A stretch of 64,000 nucleotides of DNA from Propionibacteriaceae bacterium (GCA_016717345.1 JADKFR010000002.1:186001-250000); one strand, 5' to 3'; positions 43,854 through 53,092 are shown, counted from the first letter of the stretch. Notes: generated by a model from the letters alone, not told the origin. Numbers and translations are program-made.

Positions 43854-45347
43854 ATGCAGCACAGCAATACCACGACCGAACTCACGACGCCGAGCGCGTC
43901 AGGCAGCCCGACTGGGCTCTCCCAGAAGCTGCCGGCGCGTAGTGTCACCGTGCTGGCGGTCCTCATGGTCGGCGCGTTCGTCGTGATCCTCAACGAGACC
44001 GCCATGAACGTGGCCCTGTCGCGGATCATGCTCGACCTGCGCGTCGATGAGCGCACCGCCCAATGGCTGACGACCGGGTTCATGCTCACCATGGCAGTGG
44101 TGATCCCCATCAGCGGCTGGCTGATGCAGCGGCTCTCGACCCGTCAGGTGTTCGCCCTGGCGATGTCACTGTTCAGCCTCGGCACCGCCACCGCTGCCCT
44201 CTCGTTCTCGTTCACGTGGTTGCTGACCGGCCGCGTCATCCAGGCCTGCGGGACCGCGGTGATGATGCCCCTGCTGATGACCACCGTGATGGAACTCGTC
44301 CCCAGCCACCTGCGCGGACGGGTGATGGGCACCACCAGCCTCGTCATCGCCACCGCACCGGCCGTCGGGCCCACCATGTCCGGGGTGATCCTGCAGTTCC
44401 TGAGCTGGCGGTTCGTGTTCGTGCTCGTGCTCCCGATCGCGCTCGGGATTCTGGCGCTGGGCCTGCGGTTCGTCCCGAACCTGGACGAACCCCGCAAGGT
44501 CGGCCTCGACCTGCTCAGCATCCCGCTGGCGGCTCTCGGGTTCGGCGGCCTCGTCTACGGCCTCAGCCTGGTGGGCAACCCCCTCATCCCGGCCTGGCAA
44601 CTCGACACGGTGCTCGCGGTCGGCGCCCTGAGCCTGGCCGCCTTCCTGGTGCGCCAGGTGATCCTGCAGCGGACGGACTCCGCCCTCCTCGATCTGCGGA
44701 CCTTCACCTACCCGGCGTTCACCGCAGCCATCGTGGTGATGGCCCTGGTGATGATGGTGCTCTTCGGTTCCATCATCGCCACGCCGCTGGTGCTCCAGCA
44801 GGTGCTGCACCTCGAACCGCTGACCGTCGGCCTCCTGCTGTTGCCGGGCGGGCTGCTGATGGGGTTGCTCGGTCCGGTCGTGGGGCGACTGTATGACGTT
44901 GTCGGACCGCGTTGGCTGGTGATCCCGGGGGCCGTCGTGGTGACCGGCGCGTTCGCGATCTTCGCCACCATCTCGACCGCCACCCAGTGGTGGCACCTGC
45001 TGGTGGCCAACCTGCTGATGAGCCTCGGCCTCGCCTTCATGATGACGCCGCTGTTCACCACCGCCCTGGGAGCCCTGCCGCACCATCTCTACAGCTACGG
45101 CTCGGCGATGGTCGGCACGATCCAGCAGGTCGCGGGGGCGGCCGGGACGGCCCTGTTCGTGACGATCATGGCCACCGTGGGAGCGCAGGCCGGCGCCGCA
45201 GGCCAGGGGCCCGAAGCCGCGCTGGCCTCCGGGGCCAGGGCCGCCTTCTCAACGGTGGGCGTGCTCTGGTTGTCGACGATCGTCGCCGCCTTCTTCCTGA
45301 CCAGGCCCGAGTCGGATTCGAGCCCTGATCTACGCCCACGCCACTGA
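43854..45347 (+). CDS. MFS transporter, DHA2 drug-efflux family (14 TM)
   Basis: This 497-residue transporter has 14 predicted membrane helices. The family signatures are NETAMNVALSRIMLDL in the first helix, QWLTTGFMLTMAVVIPISGWL, LFSLGTATAALSF, and motif C-like ATAPAVGPTMSGVILQFLSWRFVF in helix five, marking a drug:proton antiporter. The ATG is preceded by AAGGGGACCT; an in-frame ATG-less extension upstream is Arg-rich and rejected. Related actinobacterial proteins export lincomycin, quinolones and other cationic drugs; substrate here unknown. It is followed 15 bases later by the Nudix gene. Confidence 0.9.
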   Translation: MQHSNTTTELTTPSASGSPTGLSQKLPARSVTVLAVLMVGAFVVILNETAMNVALSRIMLDLRVDERTAQWLTTGFMLTMAVVIPISGWLMQRLSTRQVFALAMSLFSLGTATAALSFSFTWLLTGRVIQACGTAVMMPLLMTTVMELVPSHLRGRVMGTTSLVIATAPAVGPTMSGVILQFLSWRFVFVLVLPIALGILALGLRFVPNLDEPRKVGLDLLSIPLAALGFGGLVYGLSLVGNPLIPAWQLDTVLAVGALSLAAFLVRQVILQRTDSALLDLRTFTYPAFTAAIVVMALVMMVLFGSIIATPLVLQQVLHLEPLTVGLLLLPGGLLMGLLGPVVGRLYDVVGPRWLVIPGAVVVTGAFAIFATISTATQWWHLLVANLLMSLGLAFMMTPLFTTALGALPHHLYSYGSAMVGTIQQVAGAAGTALFVTIMATVGAQAGAAGQGPEAALASGARAAFSTVGVLWLSTIVAAFFLTRPESDSSPDLRPRH

Positions 45348-45362
45348 TCTACGCTGACCCCC

Positions 45363-46337
45363 GTGGGGACACCGGACTTCATCCTGGAACTGCGCCGACG
45401 GGTCGGGACGGCGCCCCTGTGGCTGTCGGGGGCGACCGCGGTTGTCGTCCGTCCCGGACCCGCCGGCGATGAGGTGCTGCTGGTGCAGCGCTCGGACACC
45501 GGAGAGTGGGCACCGGTCAGCGGCATCGTGGACCCGGGCGAGCACCCCCACGAGGCGGCACTGCGGGAGGTGCTCGAAGAGGCCGGGGTGTCCGCTGCGA
45601 TCGACCGCCTGGTGTGGCTGACCGTCACCGAGCAGATCACCTACGCCAACGGGGACCAGACGCAGTACATCGACCATGTGTTCCGGTGCCGCTACCTGGA
45701 CGGCGACCCGGCCCCGATCGATGGTGAGGCGGCTCAGGCCCGCTTCTTCGCCGTCCACGACCTGCCACCCATGCCGGCGATCAACGCCGAACGGGTCGCG
45801 GTGGCCCTGGAGCACGAGGGCGATGTGGCACTGGGGCACGCCCCCCGGATCGCCGGAGCGGCGCTCCCGGACGCGAAACAGGCGATCATCGACCAGCTGC
45901 GCAGCGTGCGCAGCGAACTACTGGCCACGCTGGACGGCCTTGGCGAGTCCGAGTTGCGGCAGCCCCTGACATCGAACGGCCGCACCTTGCTGGGCCTGGT
46001 CACTTCCTGTGCCGGTCTCGAACTCAGCCTGCTGACCGCGCCGTTCGGCGTCGATCCCGGATGGGAGATCACGGCGGACGGCGAGACTGGCGGTGGCCGG
46101 TGGGCGATCCCCTCCCCGTCGCTTTCGAGCGTGCTGGCGTTCCATCACCACGCCGCGGCGATGGCTGAGCGAACCATCGCAGCCCTCCCCCTGACGACCC
46201 GCGGCCACGTCGAGTCGTGGCCCGCAACTCGGGGTCAGGTGTCCCTGCACGAGATCTGTCTTCACCTCCTCACCGAGACGGCCCGCCAGGTGGGCCAGGC
46301 CGACAGCATCCGGGAGGCGATCAAAGACCGCCGCTGA
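45363..46337 (+). CDS. Nudix hydrolase fused to a DUF664/DinB-like domain
   Basis: This 324-residue protein has an N-terminal Nudix domain with a complete Nudix box, GIVDPGEHPHEAALREVLEE followed by AGV. A second domain over about residues 170-320 has the four-helix DinB/DUF664 pattern: QLRSVRSELLATLDGLGESE, then SLSSVLAFHHHAAAMAERTI and SLHEICLHLLTETARQVGQA with the metal-binding histidines. DUF664 proteins include mycothiol-dependent enzymes. The pairing suggests a hydrolase for a modified nucleotide or sugar-nucleotide linked to thiol chemistry; that is speculation. The start is GTG. The 3' end overlaps the convergent TPR gene by 17 bases. Confidence 0.85.
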   Translation: MGTPDFILELRRRVGTAPLWLSGATAVVVRPGPAGDEVLLVQRSDTGEWAPVSGIVDPGEHPHEAALREVLEEAGVSAAIDRLVWLTVTEQITYANGDQTQYIDHVFRCRYLDGDPAPIDGEAAQARFFAVHDLPPMPAINAERVAVALEHEGDVALGHAPRIAGAALPDAKQAIIDQLRSVRSELLATLDGLGESELRQPLTSNGRTLLGLVTSCAGLELSLLTAPFGVDPGWEITADGETGGGRWAIPSPSLSSVLAFHHHAAAMAERTIAALPLTTRGHVESWPATRGQVSLHEICLHLLTETARQVGQADSIREAIKDRR

Positions 46338-48699
46338 CCGCCGCCGCCGCGCCCTGTTGGGCCGTCTGATGAGCTCGCCTTCCCTTGTCAGGAGGGAATG
46401 GCAGGGTGAAGGTGCCCAACTGGTGGCTGCGCAGCAGCACCCTGGACGTACGCAGCGACTTCGAGCGTCCCGACAGCGGGGCAGCTTCGGCATCGCGGCT
46501 CAACTCGACCACGCCGACCTTCAGGCTGCGCGCGAACGGCATCAGCATCAGCAGCACCCCGAGGGCGAAGACGGTGACCCGGATCGTGTCCGACTCCGGG
46601 CCGGGCAGGTAGTTCAGGAGCGCCACCACCGCCACCCCCAGGCCGGCGGCGAAGAACCCGAGGTTCTGGGCCCGTCGGGTCCAGCGCGACCAGCGGTACG
46701 AGATCATCAGCATCGCCAGCCGGGAGGCCTCGTCCCGGTCAGGCAGGTGCCGAATCTGATGCGCCAACCGGCCGGCCCGCGAACCCCGACGATCCCGGCA
46801 GCACGGACGGGTGGTGGAGCGCAGGTGTTGGACCAGGTCCTGGGCGTCGTTGATCAGCCGCTCGTCACCGTGCAGCCCCAGCCGGTCCAGCCCCTCCTGG
46901 GCCAGGATCGCGGCGTGCAGCCCGCGACGGCACACCTCGGCGAACAGCCGCGGAACCAACGGCTCCGAGCCGACCTCCTCCTGGGGACGCAGGTCCCCCG
47001 TCCGCAGGAAGCGTTTGGTGGCGGCGTGCAGGTCGGCAGCGCGTCGATAGGCGGCGACCGCGCTCATCAGCTGCTGCACGTTCTCGACCGAACTCGCGCT
47101 GTCCTCCGCCATCGCCAGCGCCGCTTCGAATTCGGCTTCGGCCTGGATCGTCAGGGCGAGGATGTGCTGCCCGACCGCTTCGGTGAGCGCCAGCGAATCC
47201 GTCAGGGCCGTCTTGTACCGTCCGGCGATCAGCGAGGCCTGGGCGTCCAGCACCCGCAGGTCAAGGTCGTGGCGACGCTGCGGCAGCACCTCGTCGAGCA
47301 GCGCCCGCCCGCCGGCATCGTCGCCCAGTCGCAGCAGCAACATGGCCGCCAGCACCTTCACCGTCCACGGGTCGGCCGGGGTCAGCGGTTCGGCGGTGAG
47401 CATGCGCGAGGCCCGATCGTCGTCGCCGGCCAACAGGGCGAGCCGGAGCAATTGCCGGCTGCTGACAGCGGGTCCCGCCCGTACCAGCAGCGCACGGGCC
47501 GCCGCCTGCCCGCGATACCGAGCCTGGGAAAGCGGGCCCGGCTGGGCACCCCACTGCGCGCCGGCCCACAGGCAGGCCTCGACGTAGGTGGTTTCGTAGG
47601 GGTCGTCGGCGTCGAGGGATTCCAGGCCGTCGAGGATCGCGACCGCCTGGCTGGAATCGGCCAGCAGCAGCCGGACCCGCAGGATCGAGCGTTGCAGATT
47701 CGGTTCCAGGACAGCCTCGTCGACGGCCTGAGAGGCCCGCAGGTGCTCCCAGGCATCGACGAACCTGCCCTGCTGGGACGCCAGCCGGAAGCCGAGCAGC
47801 CGGTACACGTGCCGCCAGTGGTCGGTGCTGTCAGCGCTCAAACCCTCGACCGGCCACCGCGTCCCGAACGCGGGTTCGTGCCCATCGATCGCGGCCAGGG
47901 TGCCGCTGCAGGCATCATCGGCCTCGGAGAACCGTCCGACGTCGGTCATCGCCTGGATCCAGTGGGAGCGGTCCTCCAGGTCGAGATCACGGACGCCCAT
48001 CCCCCACCGCTGGGCCAGGGTGTCGAACTCGCGGACGGCGCCGGCGTAGTCGTCCAGTCCGCAGGCAGCGACCGCACTCACCAGGGCGGCGGACGCGCTG
48101 GCCTCGGCATGGGAGATCAGGTCGACGGCCAGCCCCGGGTTGTCGGCGGCGAGCAGATCGGCGGCCAGCAGCGTCGCGTTCGGGCCGGCGGCAGCGAACC
48201 GGAGCAACGCGTTCTCGAACTCCGAAGCGCTGCCGATCGGGGTGCGGAACCGCTTGCCGGCCTCGTAGAAGCGATCCAGCAGCCCGATCAGCCGGACGCC
48301 CTCCTCGTCGCTGCGGGGACCGGGCGCCGCCATCCGCAGGGCGGCTGACCAGGCCCGCCGGGCCAGGTCGGCGTCGGTGTCACCGGAGGCGGCGGACACG
48401 GCCCGCTGCCACAGTTCGGCGGCGACGAACTCAACGATGTCCTGATCGTCGGGGAAGGCCTCGGCGAGCTCCTGCAGGGTGGGTGGGGAGGCGGTGGCAC
48501 CCAGCCGACGCAGGGCGTCCACCCATTGCCGGGCGTCCCCGGGCTCCAGCGCACCAGCGCGGTGCAGCTGTTCATAGGCGGCGTCCGCGCCGGCGAAGTC
48601 CCCCGAGAGGTAGCTCTGGCCGGCCGCCGCCCGCAGCGCTCCCAGGCCCGGGCCGGTCCGCTCGGCCAGAGACGTCGCGGCGTTGCCCGATTCGCCCAT
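46321..48699 (-). CDS. Large TPR-like protein with C-terminal membrane anchor, unknown function
   Basis: This 792-residue protein is mostly Ala/Leu-rich helical repeats of TPR character (AAAGQSYLSGDFAGADAAYEQL, LAERRAWSAALRMA-like, YKTALTDSLALTEAVGQH) over residues 20 to about 600. Two membrane helices follow near residues 675-720 (NLGFFAAGLGVAVVALLNYL and IRVTVFALGVLLMLM), then a short basic cytoplasmic tail. It has no signal peptide. The ATG chosen opens a clean MGESGNAATSLAE start; a much longer upstream frame is antisense to two other genes. It resembles the TPR part of the Glu-Pro repeat protein in style only. Function unknown; it is divergent from the VOC gene. Confidence 0.7.
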   Translation of the reverse strand: MGESGNAATSLAERTGPGLGALRAAAGQSYLSGDFAGADAAYEQLHRAGALEPGDARQWVDALRRLGATASPPTLQELAEAFPDDQDIVEFVAAELWQRAVSAASGDTDADLARRAWSAALRMAAPGPRSDEEGVRLIGLLDRFYEAGKRFRTPIGSASEFENALLRFAAAGPNATLLAADLLAADNPGLAVDLISHAEASASAALVSAVAACGLDDYAGAVREFDTLAQRWGMGVRDLDLEDRSHWIQAMTDVGRFSEADDACSGTLAAIDGHEPAFGTRWPVEGLSADSTDHWRHVYRLLGFRLASQQGRFVDAWEHLRASQAVDEAVLEPNLQRSILRVRLLLADSSQAVAILDGLESLDADDPYETTYVEACLWAGAQWGAQPGPLSQARYRGQAAARALLVRAGPAVSSRQLLRLALLAGDDDRASRMLTAEPLTPADPWTVKVLAAMLLLRLGDDAGGRALLDEVLPQRRHDLDLRVLDAQASLIAGRYKTALTDSLALTEAVGQHILALTIQAEAEFEAALAMAEDSASSVENVQQLMSAVAAYRRAADLHAATKRFLRTGDLRPQEEVGSEPLVPRLFAEVCRRGLHAAILAQEGLDRLGLHGDERLINDAQDLVQHLRSTTRPCCRDRRGSRAGRLAHQIRHLPDRDEASRLAMLMISYRWSRWTRRAQNLGFFAAGLGVAVVALLNYLPGPESDTIRVTVFALGVLLMLMPFARSLKVGVVELSRDAEAAPLSGRSKSLRTSRVLLRSHQLGTFTLPFPPDKGRRAHQTAQQGAAAAVSGGL

Positions 48700-48851
48700 G
48701 CAACTCCCGTCCAGCCCACCTGAATCCCGCGAAAGCAGCAGTCTGAGGCCGCCGCGGAGCTCCCGGCAACTGAGAACAATTGCCACCACTCCTCGACGCT
48801 GTCGGTGGCAGCGACTACGGTGGCCGGCACGCTGACTGAGAGGGATCACCC

Positions 48852-49649
48852 ATGCCGAACCATTCTGGCCCCTGGGCCCCCGGCACCCCTTGCTGGTGCG
48901 ATCTGATGACCAGCGACCTCGCTGCGTCGCGGGCTTTCTACGGCGCGCTGTTGGGCTGGGACTTCGCCGTCGTCCAACCCGGGGAGTACGGCGGGTACAC
49001 CAACGCCCTCGCCGACGGCGCGGTGGCCGCCGGGCTGTCCCCCACCCCGGAGGGCCTCGAGGACGCACCGCACGCCTGGCGGGTCTACCTCGCCACCGAC
49101 GATTCGGCGGCCACCCGCGCGGCGGTCGTGGCGGCGGGCGGCAGCGTGGTGGCCGAACCGATGCAGGTCGGGCCGATGGGCACCATGGGCCTCTACGCCG
49201 ACCCCGCCGGAGCCGTCGTCGGCACCTGGGAATCCGGGGAGCACTCCGGCTTCGCCCGCTACGACGAGCCGGGGACGGCGGTCTGGCTCGACCTGATGAG
49301 CCGCGACTTCGAAGCGAGCCAGGCGTTCTACGCCGCCGCCTTCGGCTACCGGTACTCCGATGTGCCGTCGCAGGGGATGCGCTACGTGATGTTCTCGGTG
49401 CCGGGCGGGGAGCGTCCGGCCGGCGGCATCGGAGATCTGGGCAACCCCGACGGCAGCCCGGCCGGCACGGCCCCGTCGGCGTGGACGGTCTGCTTCCAGC
49501 ATCCCGACGTCGACGCGGCAGCCAGCCAGGTGACCGGCTTGGGCGGCAGCCTGCTCGGCGAGCCGTCCGACATCCCGTTCGGACGTTTCGTGGGGCTGAG
49601 CGGACCCGATGGCGAGGTCTTCTACCTGCTGACCCCGCCGGCCGCCTGA
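48852..49649 (+). CDS. Two-domain VOC (glyoxalase/bleomycin resistance) family protein
   Basis: This 265-residue protein consists of two vicinal-oxygen-chelate domains of about 125 residues each: PCWCDLMTSDLAASRAFYGA ... MGLYADPAGAVVGTWE and VWLDLMSRDFEASQAFYAAA ... GRFVGLSGPDGEVFYLL. This resembles actinobacterial CFP30B-like hydroxylase-family proteins, whose reaction is not settled. The ATG lies 9 bases after a GAGAGGG. The gene is alone and is followed by a heptamer repeat. Confidence 0.88.
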   Translation: MPNHSGPWAPGTPCWCDLMTSDLAASRAFYGALLGWDFAVVQPGEYGGYTNALADGAVAAGLSPTPEGLEDAPHAWRVYLATDDSAATRAAVVAAGGSVVAEPMQVGPMGTMGLYADPAGAVVGTWESGEHSGFARYDEPGTAVWLDLMSRDFEASQAFYAAAFGYRYSDVPSQGMRYVMFSVPGGERPAGGIGDLGNPDGSPAGTAPSAWTVCFQHPDVDAAASQVTGLGGSLLGEPSDIPFGRFVGLSGPDGEVFYLLTPPAA

Positions 49650-49729
49650 AGGCTGAGGGGCTGAGGGCTGAGGCGCTGGGGCGCTGGGGCGCTGAGGGCT
49701 GAGGGCTGAGGGCTGAGGGCTGAGGGGCA
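49650..49729. repeat. GGGCTGA heptamer tandem repeat
   Basis: About ten copies of GGGCTGA and the variant GGCGCTGG lie directly after the VOC stop codon. The opposite strand reads as a Ser/Pro/Gln repeat but no gene is supported. The short unit resembles the G-rich tract at 541-655 in being placed at a gene 3' end. Confidence 0.8.
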
Positions 49730-49779
49730 TTTTCATCAACCCAGCCCGGTGGCCCACCCATCTGGACGAGAATGGCGTC

Positions 49780-50310
49780 ATGCTCTCCATCGCCGGGGTA
49801 CCCGCCTCCCGGTTGTGCCCCGTCTGCCACGAGTCCCACCAGGACGTGGCCGAGTTGCTCGGGCCGACCGCACCGGACGCGTGGCTCGCCATCTCGGAGG
49901 GTGAGCGCCTCGAGGCCGAGCTGACTCCCGACGTCTGCATCCTCCCCGACCTGGGCCGCACCCGGCATTTCGTGCGTGGCCACATCCAGTTGCCCGTGAT
50001 GGACGCCGAGCCGCCGATGTTCGTGTGGTCGGTGTGGGTCGAACTCGACCAGGAGTCGATGGCGGCGATCGCCCGCTCCTGGAGTAGCCCGAACCGCGCC
50101 GCCATCCCCCCGCTGACCGGACGGCTGGCCACCGAACTCCCTTACGAGGAGCCCACCCGGGGCCTGGAGATCACCGTCCACACCCGCGATCTGGGCCTGG
50201 TGCCGCTGCTGATGGTGAGCAACACCACCCATGCCCTGGCCACCGAACAGCGCGAGGGTGTCCACCTGCACCGGATCGTGGAGCTTGGCGCCCGGCTGCA
50301 GCGCCAGTAG
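49780..50310 (+). CDS. DUF2199-like protein
   Basis: This 176-residue soluble protein begins with a likely zinc knuckle-like CPVCHESHQDV and continues with AWLAISEGERLEAELTPDVCIL, FVRGHIQLPVMDAEP and FVWSVWVELDQESMAAIARSW. These match DUF2199, a family of unknown function common in actinobacteria and proteobacteria. The ATG has only a weak upstream GAGAATGG. It is separated from the next gene by nine bases, so the pair may be co-transcribed. Confidence 0.8.
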   Translation: MLSIAGVPASRLCPVCHESHQDVAELLGPTAPDAWLAISEGERLEAELTPDVCILPDLGRTRHFVRGHIQLPVMDAEPPMFVWSVWVELDQESMAAIARSWSSPNRAAIPPLTGRLATELPYEEPTRGLEITVHTRDLGLVPLLMVSNTTHALATEQREGVHLHRIVELGARLQRQ

Positions 50311-50319
50311 CCTCAGCCG

Positions 50320-51051
50320 ATGAGCGAGTTCTTCGAGATCTTCGCGCCCGGCCTGCGTCACCTGCGGGAGCAGCGCGATCTTGAGAAGGTGCTCGTCGTC
50401 GATGACGCCAAGGGCGGCAGCGGCCCCCGTCCCCTCGATCTGGATTCGGGCTCGGTCGTGCTCCGGATGCCGGGACGCGCCGCCGGGACCACGAAGCCCG
50501 CCACCCCCGCGACGTACGCTGCGGCCATGGACCGGCAGCCTCCCGAGCCAGACACCAGGGACTGGACCTTCGTCGAGAAGGAGCCGTGCCCCGAGTGCGG
50601 CTACGACGCCAGCACCATCGACCCCCCTGACGTGGGCGCACGCCTGCTCGCCGACACCGCGGGCTGGACGGCGATCCTCGCCCGTCCGGACGCCGCCGTC
50701 CGCCCGTCACCGACGGTCTGGTCACCCCTGGAGTACGCCTGCCACGTGCGGGACGTCCTTCTCGTCTTCACCCAGCGGCTCGGCATGATGCTCACCCAGG
50801 TGAACCCACGGTTCGCCAACTGGGACCAGGACGCCACGGCCGTGGCGGACCGCTACTGGGAGCAGAACCCCGCCGCTGTCGCCGCCCAGGTGGACGAAGC
50901 CGCCCGCACCCTGGCTCAGCTGTGGTCGGAAGTGCGCGAGGACGAGTGGACGCGCAAGGGCACGCGCAGCGATGGTGCGGAGTTCACCGTGGCGAGCCTG
51001 GGGGTGTACCTGCTGCACGAACTGCGGCATCACCTCGCCGACGTGAGCTAG
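50320..51051 (+). CDS. DUF6191-like segment fused in frame to a DinB-superfamily domain
   Basis: The first 60 residues or so (EFFEIFAPGLRHLREQRDLE, then KVLVVDDAKGGSGPRPLDLDSG) match a small actinobacterial family of unknown function. The rest (about residues 75-243) is a DinB-like four-helix protein with CPECGYDASTIDPPDV, then SPLEYACHVRDVLLVF and GVYLLHELRHHLADV carrying the metal-binding histidines. A linker of low complexity joins them (AAGTTKPATPATYAAAMDRQ). The two parts are usually separate genes, so a start at the internal ATG (50527) for an independent DinB protein is possible, although no ribosome binding site precedes it. It overlaps the convergent patatin gene by four bases. Confidence 0.72.
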   Translation: MSEFFEIFAPGLRHLREQRDLEKVLVVDDAKGGSGPRPLDLDSGSVVLRMPGRAAGTTKPATPATYAAAMDRQPPEPDTRDWTFVEKEPCPECGYDASTIDPPDVGARLLADTAGWTAILARPDAAVRPSPTVWSPLEYACHVRDVLLVFTQRLGMMLTQVNPRFANWDQDATAVADRYWEQNPAAVAAQVDEAARTLAQLWSEVREDEWTRKGTRSDGAEFTVASLGVYLLHELRHHLADVS

Positions 51052-52082
51052 CCCGCCTCGGGTCGAGGCACGGCCTCAAGCTCCGGCGGCCCCGCGGGTC
51101 CGGGGACGCCGGTGACCTCTGGGACGCCAGGAACGCCCGTCCCGAAGGCGTCATCCAGGGCGGCGGCGGTGAGCCGGCGGCCCACCTCGATGAGCTCGTC
51201 GGCCCGATGAAAGTCCATCGTCCGGGCCGCCGTGCTGGGAATGGTGACGAGCACATCCGGCGGCTGCGCGGCCAGCCGGAAGCGGGTGATCAGCGCGCTC
51301 ATCGTGTCCAGGGACAGACCTGTCACCTGCGGGATCCCCAGGCCGGCGGGAGCGGCGTCGAAGGGCGGCGGGGTGGGCTCGGGCGTCTCGCGCGAGAATC
51401 GGGCCAGCACCGAGGCCACCAGATCGTTCTCCAGGATCCCCGCGGCCCCCTTCAGGAAGCGGTCCAGCCACTCGTTCGGCGGCTGGGCGTCCGCACTCTG
51501 GCGCGACGGGCCGGCGAAGTTGGTCGGGGTCCAGCCCGACAGTGAGACCGCCAGGGTGAAGTCGGCGTCCGCCGAGATCACCGGATCCATCGGGACGGGG
51601 TTGAGCAGGCCCCCGTCGACCAACAACCGGCCGTTCACCATGATCGGGGTGATCGCCCCCGGAATCGAGACCGAGGCACGGATCGCCACGTCCACCGGGC
51701 CGGAGGTGAACCACACCTCGCGGCGGGCCCCCAGATCGGTGGCCACCGCCGTGTAGGGGATCGGCAACTCCTCGATCCGGGCGCCGTCGAGGATGTCGGT
51801 CATGTGGGCCAGCACCCGCTCCAACCGGATCGCCCCCGCGCCGAAGGGGGAGGCGTCCATCAGCTTGAGCACGTCCCTGGCATTCAGGGTGCTCACCCAG
51901 TCGACGTACTCCTCCAGCTTTCCGGCAGCTTCCAGGCCACCGATGACGGCACCCATGGAGGTGCCGGCGATGGCTGCGATCTGATAGCCGCGCTCCTTGA
52001 GGACCTGAACCGCCCCGATGTGGGCGTAACCGCGGGCCCCGCCGGAGCCGAGCACGAGAGCGACGCGTCTGGGAGTGGGCAT
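51048..52082 (-). CDS. Patatin-like phospholipase
   Basis: This 344-residue protein has the patatin signature. The oxyanion loop is VALVLGSGGARGYAHIGA, the nucleophile elbow is IAGTSMGA (S42), and the catalytic aspartate is in LLVDGGLLNPVPM (D156). It is of the RssA-like bacterial type and hydrolyses phospholipid acyl chains. The C-terminal 60 residues include a segment with LIEVGRRLTAAAL and a Pro/Gly/Val repeat tail (GVPGVPEVTGVPGPAG). The ATG chosen starts MPTPRRVALV; an upstream GTG adds no homology. It is divergent from the rhomboid gene with 58 bases between. Confidence 0.9.
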   Translation of the reverse strand: MPTPRRVALVLGSGGARGYAHIGAVQVLKERGYQIAAIAGTSMGAVIGGLEAAGKLEEYVDWVSTLNARDVLKLMDASPFGAGAIRLERVLAHMTDILDGARIEELPIPYTAVATDLGARREVWFTSGPVDVAIRASVSIPGAITPIMVNGRLLVDGGLLNPVPMDPVISADADFTLAVSLSGWTPTNFAGPSRQSADAQPPNEWLDRFLKGAAGILENDLVASVLARFSRETPEPTPPPFDAAPAGLGIPQVTGLSLDTMSALITRFRLAAQPPDVLVTIPSTAARTMDFHRADELIEVGRRLTAAALDDAFGTGVPGVPEVTGVPGPAGPPELEAVPRPEAG

Positions 52083-52140
52083 GACCCCATTATGGGCGGC
52101 GGCCGCCAGCCCCGTCAGACCCACCACCTACAGTGATGCC

Positions 52141-53085
52141 ATGGCCCAACCGCCCTACGGCTCCCCGCAGTACCAGGTCGCCCCCGAGTGCTTCCGCCAC
52201 CCCGGACGGCAGACGTACATCGCCTGCCAGCGCTGCGGCCGTCCGATCTGCCCCGAATGCATGGTGTCGGCCGCAGTCGGGTTCCAGTGCCCCGAGTGCG
52301 TGGCCGAAGGGATGCGTACCACCCGCCAGAACGAGGGGCCGTACGGGGGCCGGCGCTCGGCGAATCCGAACCTGACCTCGATCGCCCTGATCAGCATCAA
52401 CGTCGGGATCTGGCTGATGCTGTTCCTCAGCGGCGGGTCGGGCAGCCCGTGGTTCCGGAGGCTCGCCCTGACTCCGGCGGGCGCCTGCCTGGCCACCGAT
52501 CAACTCGGGAGCTACTTCCCCAACCTGGAGCGTGCCAGTTGCACCACCCAGATCGGCGGCACCTGGGCCCCGGGGGTGGCCGACGGCGCCTGGTGGCAGC
52601 TCCTCACCAGCGCCTTCACCCACGTCGAGGTCTGGCACATCGGCTTCAACATGCTGGCGCTGTGGTTCCTCGGCCCCCAGCTGGAGCGGGCCATCGGCCG
52701 GGCCCGCTTCCTGGCGCTCTATCTGCTCTCGGCACTGGCCGGTTCCGTCGTGGTGTTGTGGCTGGCCAGCCCGACCACGTCAACGCTGGGCGCCTCAGGG
52801 GCCGTCTTCGGGCTGATGGGGGCGCTGTTGGTGATCGCCTTGAAGGTGCGGGCGAACGTCTCGACGCTGCTGGCCTGGTTGGCCATGAACGTCGTCTACA
52901 CGTTCACGGGGTCGGGGATCTCGTGGCAGGGACACCTGGGAGGCCTGCTGGGCGGGATGGCGGTCGCGGCGATCATCGCCTACGCGCCACGCCAGGATCG
53001 CGCCCGGAACCAGCTGATCGCCCTGACCAGCTTCGGGGTCGGCTTGCTCGTCCTCGCCGCCGTCCGGGTCGCCACCCTGGCCTGA
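52141..53085 (+). CDS. Rhomboid-family intramembrane serine protease with N-terminal zinc-finger
   Basis: This 314-residue protein begins with a B-box-like zinc-binding segment (CFRHPGRQTYIACQRCGRPI, then CPECMVSAAVGFQCPECV), typical of actinobacterial rhomboids. Six membrane helices follow. The catalytic dyad is S219 in LGASGAVFGLMGA and H265 in WQGHLGGLLGG; the conserved HIGFNMLALWFLG lies in the second helix. Rhomboids cleave transmembrane substrates within the bilayer. The ATG is chosen just before the zinc finger. An in-frame ATG upstream overlaps the patatin gene. Substrates unknown. Confidence 0.92.
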   Translation: MAQPPYGSPQYQVAPECFRHPGRQTYIACQRCGRPICPECMVSAAVGFQCPECVAEGMRTTRQNEGPYGGRRSANPNLTSIALISINVGIWLMLFLSGGSGSPWFRRLALTPAGACLATDQLGSYFPNLERASCTTQIGGTWAPGVADGAWWQLLTSAFTHVEVWHIGFNMLALWFLGPQLERAIGRARFLALYLLSALAGSVVVLWLASPTTSTLGASGAVFGLMGALLVIALKVRANVSTLLAWLAMNVVYTFTGSGISWQGHLGGLLGGMAVAAIIAYAPRQDRARNQLIALTSFGVGLLVLAAVRVATLA

Positions 53086-53092
53086 GGCACCG

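Noticed and set aside
48700..50361. Upstream extension of the leftward TPR gene
   Set aside because: It crosses the VOC and DUF2199 genes in antisense and is Arg/Pro-rich. A clean ATG starts the real gene.
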